Part shown: positions 61,720 through 64,000 of the stretch, piece after piece | Numbering within the stretch: position 1 is the first letter of the stretch | Layout: the number at the start of each line of letters is the position of its first letter | Assembly: GCF_027359925.1 (NCBI RefSeq) | Contig: NZ_CP114767.1 | Span: 2,542,001-2,606,000, forward strand | DNA length: 64,000 bases | Reading direction: 5' to 3' | Origin: Hymenobacter canadensis | GTDB taxonomy: Bacteria; Bacteroidota; Bacteroidia; Cytophagales; Hymenobacteraceae | The notes under the pieces: model-generated | Told to the model about the DNA's origin: nothing | What the model saw: only the letters and a program-made list of their open reading frames with translations | The model's database searches: none | Position numbers and translations under genes: made by a program

Positions 61720-62430
61720 TTACTGCACCAGACGACGCACTACCGGCAACGCCCGAATGGCCCACTGCTGCATGTGCAGGCCGGAATAGTGCAGGCCGTC
61801 GGGCGCGAACTGGGCGGGGTCGTAGCCGGTGGTGCGCGTCAGGTCGGTGATGTCGAGGAAGGCCACGCCGGCCGCCGTGCACTCCTGCCGGGCGGCAGCG
61901 TTGAACTGGTTTATTTCCTGGCTGATGCTGGCCTGCGCATGGCTGCGGCCCACCCGCGACTGGCCCCAATCGGGAATGGACAGCACCAGCACGCGCCCGG
62001 GCCGCCCGCCTGCCAGCCGGATGGCCATGTGCAGCAGCTCCCGAAAGTCGTTGCGGTACTCCGCCAGCGGCAACCCCTGAAACTGGTTGTTCACCCCAAT
62101 CATTAGCGACACCAGCTCATAGGACGCCGGCGGGTTGGCGGCCACAATGGCCTCGCGGAGCTGCTCGGTGGTCCAGCCGGTGCGGGCAATGATGTCGGGC
62201 TTGCGCAAGCCCTCGGCCTGAGCCAGCCAGGCCAGTTGCACGCCCCAGCGGTCGGCGGCCGGCACGCCCTGCCCGATGGTATAGGAGTCGCCGAGGGCCA
62301 GAAAGCGCCGGGTGCCCACCGGGGCCGGAGCGGGCGTTGCAGCCGGCGGCAGCGGGACCGGTACCGGGGCATCGGGCCCGCAGCCCAGCGTGAGCAGCCA
62401 AACCGAAACCAGCGCAAAAAGACGAAACAT
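61720..62430 (-). CDS. SGNH/GDSL-family hydrolase, lipoprotein
   Basis: The 236-residue esterase-like protein has a lipoprotein signal with lipobox LTLGC (Cys17) and a Pro/Ala-rich spacer. The SGNH blocks follow: catalytic Ser in FLALGDSYTIGQG, Gly in GRTGWTTEQL-like block II, Asn in MIGVNNQFQ, and Asp-x-x-His in DGLHYSG. It is probably anchored to a membrane facing the periplasm or surface and deacylates lipids, glycans or peptides; the substrate is unknown. Confidence 0.88.
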   Translation of the reverse strand: MFRLFALVSVWLLTLGCGPDAPVPVPLPPAATPAPAPVGTRRFLALGDSYTIGQGVPAADRWGVQLAWLAQAEGLRKPDIIARTGWTTEQLREAIVAANPPASYELVSLMIGVNNQFQGLPLAEYRNDFRELLHMAIRLAGGRPGRVLVLSIPDWGQSRVGRSHAQASISQEINQFNAAARQECTAAGVAFLDITDLTRTTGYDPAQFAPDGLHYSGLHMQQWAIRALPVVRRLVQ

Positions 62431-62507
62431 AAGCAGCGGCGCGAATAAGTGAGGCCAACGTACGGCCCTACCGCGCCGCCAGATTTCGCCCGGACGCTAC
62501 GCACAAA

Positions 62508-62542
62508 AAAGCGCCGCCCGATTAGCCATCGGGCGGCGCTTT
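62508..62542 (-). terminator. Terminator of the cystathionine gamma-synthase-type gene
   Basis: Perfect 15-bp stem AAAGCGCCGCCCGAT with complement, loop 5 nt; the A6 run gives the minus-strand U-tract. Confidence 0.85.
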
Positions 62543-62595
62543 CATTGGGATTATCGGGGCCGGGGCCGAGTTGCGCCGGTCACCGGCCGCTCGTT

Positions 62596-63735
62596 TTAGC
62601 CGATGGCCTGCTTCAGATCCGCAATCAAATCTTCCACATCCTCGATGCCCACGCTCAGGCGGATCAGCGAGTCGGAAAGGCCGGCCTTGCGGCGCTCTTC
62701 GGCCGGGATACTGGCGTGCGTCATGGTGGCGGGGTGGCCCGAGAGGCTTTCCACGCCGCCCAGGCTTTCGGCCAGCGAAAACAGCTCAAACTTCTCCAGC
62801 ACGGCCACGGCGTCTTCCTTACGGTCGCCTTTGAGCACGAAGGAAATCATGCCGCCGAAGTCGCGCATCTGCTTAGCGGCCACGGCGTGGTTGGGGTGCT
62901 CCGCGAAGCCCGGCCAGAACACTTTTTCCACTTTGGGGTGGCTCTTGAGGTATTCGGCCACGGCGCGGCCGTTTTCGCAGTGGCGCTGCATGCGCAGGTG
63001 CAAGGTTTTGAGGCCGCGCAGCACCAGGAAGCAGTCCTGGGGGCCGGGCGTGCCGCCGCAGGCGTTCTGCAGGAAACGCAGCCGCTCGTGCAGCTCGTCG
63101 TCCTTCACAATCACGGCGCCCATCACCACGTCGGAGTGGCCGCCCATGTACTTGGTCAGCGAGTGCATCACCATGTCAGCGCCCAAATCCAGCGGCGTCT
63201 GCAGATAAGGCGTCGAGAAGGTATTGTCCACTACCAGCAGCGCGCCGGCCTTTTTCGCCACAGCGGCGGCGGCTTCAATGTCGATAACATTGAGCAGCGG
63301 GTTGGTGGGCGTTTCCACCCAGATCAGCTTGGTGTTGGCCGTCACTTTCTCTTCCACGGCCGCCATGTCGTGCATCGGCACGAAGTGGAACTTGATGCCG
63401 TAGTTGGCGAAAACCTTGGTGAAAATGCGGTAGGAGCCGCCGTACAGGTCGTTGGTGCTGATAACCTCGTCGCCGGGCTGCAGCAGTTTGATGATGCAGT
63501 CGATGGCGGCCATGCCTGAGGCGAAGGCCAGGCCGTGCTGGCCGTTTTCCAGCGCCGCCAGCGCGTCCTGGAGCTGGGTGCGGGTAGGATTGTGCGTGCG
63601 CGAGTACTCGTAGCCTTTGTGGTCGCCGGGCGAGCTTTGCACATAGGTCGAGGTCTGGTAGATGGGCGTCATGATGGCCCCGGTGGTGGGGTCCGGGTGC
63701 ACGCCGGCATGGATGGCTTTGGTTCCGAATTTCAT
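62596..63735 (-). CDS. Cystathionine gamma-synthase / lyase (Cys/Met metabolism PLP enzyme)
   Basis: The 379-residue enzyme binds PLP on Lys195 (MHSLTKYMGGHSDV). It has YEYSRTHNPTR, AFASGMAAI, DLYGGSYRIF, VETPTNPLL and VDNTFSTPYLQ. The C-terminal SLGGVESLSGHPATMTHASI is standard. It acts in transsulfuration, either making cystathionine from an activated homoserine or splitting it; the two activities cannot be told apart from sequence alone. A short AG-rich tract follows the start region upstream, and it is transcribed alone. Confidence 0.92.
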   Translation of the reverse strand: MKFGTKAIHAGVHPDPTTGAIMTPIYQTSTYVQSSPGDHKGYEYSRTHNPTRTQLQDALAALENGQHGLAFASGMAAIDCIIKLLQPGDEVISTNDLYGGSYRIFTKVFANYGIKFHFVPMHDMAAVEEKVTANTKLIWVETPTNPLLNVIDIEAAAAVAKKAGALLVVDNTFSTPYLQTPLDLGADMVMHSLTKYMGGHSDVVMGAVIVKDDELHERLRFLQNACGGTPGPQDCFLVLRGLKTLHLRMQRHCENGRAVAEYLKSHPKVEKVFWPGFAEHPNHAVAAKQMRDFGGMISFVLKGDRKEDAVAVLEKFELFSLAESLGGVESLSGHPATMTHASIPAEERRKAGLSDSLIRLSVGIEDVEDLIADLKQAIG

Positions 63736-63935
63736 CTGGTAGGACTAGGGTTCTGGGGAACTGGGGTTGGGGCTGCAAAGGTAACTATGTGCCGCTAGCA
63801 TTGGCCGGTTCGCCCGCGGCCGGCTGGCTGAGAGTCGAACCCTGGAAATCAGAATTTTGCTTGCTCCTGCTGCTGAATCCTCCGGGTGGGTTTCTATCTT
63901 GTTGGCAAAATTCTATTCACACTTTTTTTATCCGC

Positions 63936-64000
63936 TTGAAAACACTCCTACTCCTATGGGCCCTGCTGGGCCTGCCCGCCGCTGCCGCTCTGGCCGCCCC
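63936..64000 (+). CDS. Start of an exported protein (runs off window)
   Basis: TTG 63936 opens a frame encoding KTLLLLWALLGLPAAAALAA, a clear signal peptide. An ATG at 63956 is in another frame and gives no such peptide, so the TTG start is preferred. TATCTTG at 63895 may be the -7 box. Only about 21 codons are visible. Confidence 0.5.
   Translation, partial: MKTLLLLWALLGLPAAAALAA

Noticed and set aside
63800..63870. A T-arm-like GGTTCGACTCTC string on the minus strand, suggesting a tRNA.
   Set aside because: The flanking bases do not form a 5-bp T stem, and no acceptor or anticodon arm can be drawn around it.

Overview
The window reads as a stretch of chromosome from a high-GC member of the Bacteroidetes, most likely Hymenobacter or a close relative in the Cytophagales. 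The evidence is TonB-dependent receptors with carboxypeptidase-regulatory N-domains, a C-terminal type IX secretion sorting domain, several OmpA-family lipoproteins, TAnnTTTG-type -7 promoter elements, few Shine-Dalgarno sites, and many intergenic palindromic repeats. Species assignment is inference.

Left third (1-18.6 kb): an outer-membrane protein fragment, a proline aminopeptidase, a family-9 glycosyltransferase, an M16 peptidase / SRA-HNH endonuclease / O-methyltransferase operon, a large outer-membrane beta-barrel, a LysM lytic transglycosylase followed by a second LysM protein, a fatty-acid desaturase and dnaE. Next (18-24.5 kb) come a GbsR/MarR regulator with a palindromic operator, an IS5-family element inserted in the leader of the neighbouring TIGR01777 epimerase gene, trxA, small secreted proteins and an Lrp/AsnC regulator.

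At 24.5-24.8 kb the Lrp gene diverges from a non-coding transcription unit: a 118-nt tRNA-like RNA with a 46-nt variable region, followed by two hairpins with different stems but the same 12-nt loop, the second being a terminator. A 16-bp inverted repeat lies over its promoter. This is the most unusual object in the window.

Middle (25-46 kb): asparaginase, DsbD, a CNNM/CorC-type membrane protein, gamma-carbonic anhydrase, radical SAM protein, HhH DNA glycosylase, OmpA proteins, a metal/stress-flavoured patch (YtxH protein, bestrophin channel, phosphoglycerate mutase, P-type ATPase, gene remnants, two TGAT-N4-(A/G)TCA sites), accD, class I aldolase, and a T9SS cargo protein.

Right (46.6-58.4 kb): seven same-strand genes that look like one biosynthesis/export cluster: AMP-forming ligase, BtaA-like (DUF3419) aminocarboxypropyl transferase, APH-type kinase, UbiA-like membrane transferase, dikinase-type phosphotransferase, GNAT-like protein and MMPL/RND exporter. 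The parts suggest an unusual polar lipid or prenyl-linked product. In this strain the kinase is split by an intact IS5-family element exactly in its catalytic loop, so the pathway may be broken. The window ends with a TonB-dependent receptor, an SGNH hydrolase, a cystathionine gamma-synthase-type enzyme and the signal peptide of a further gene.
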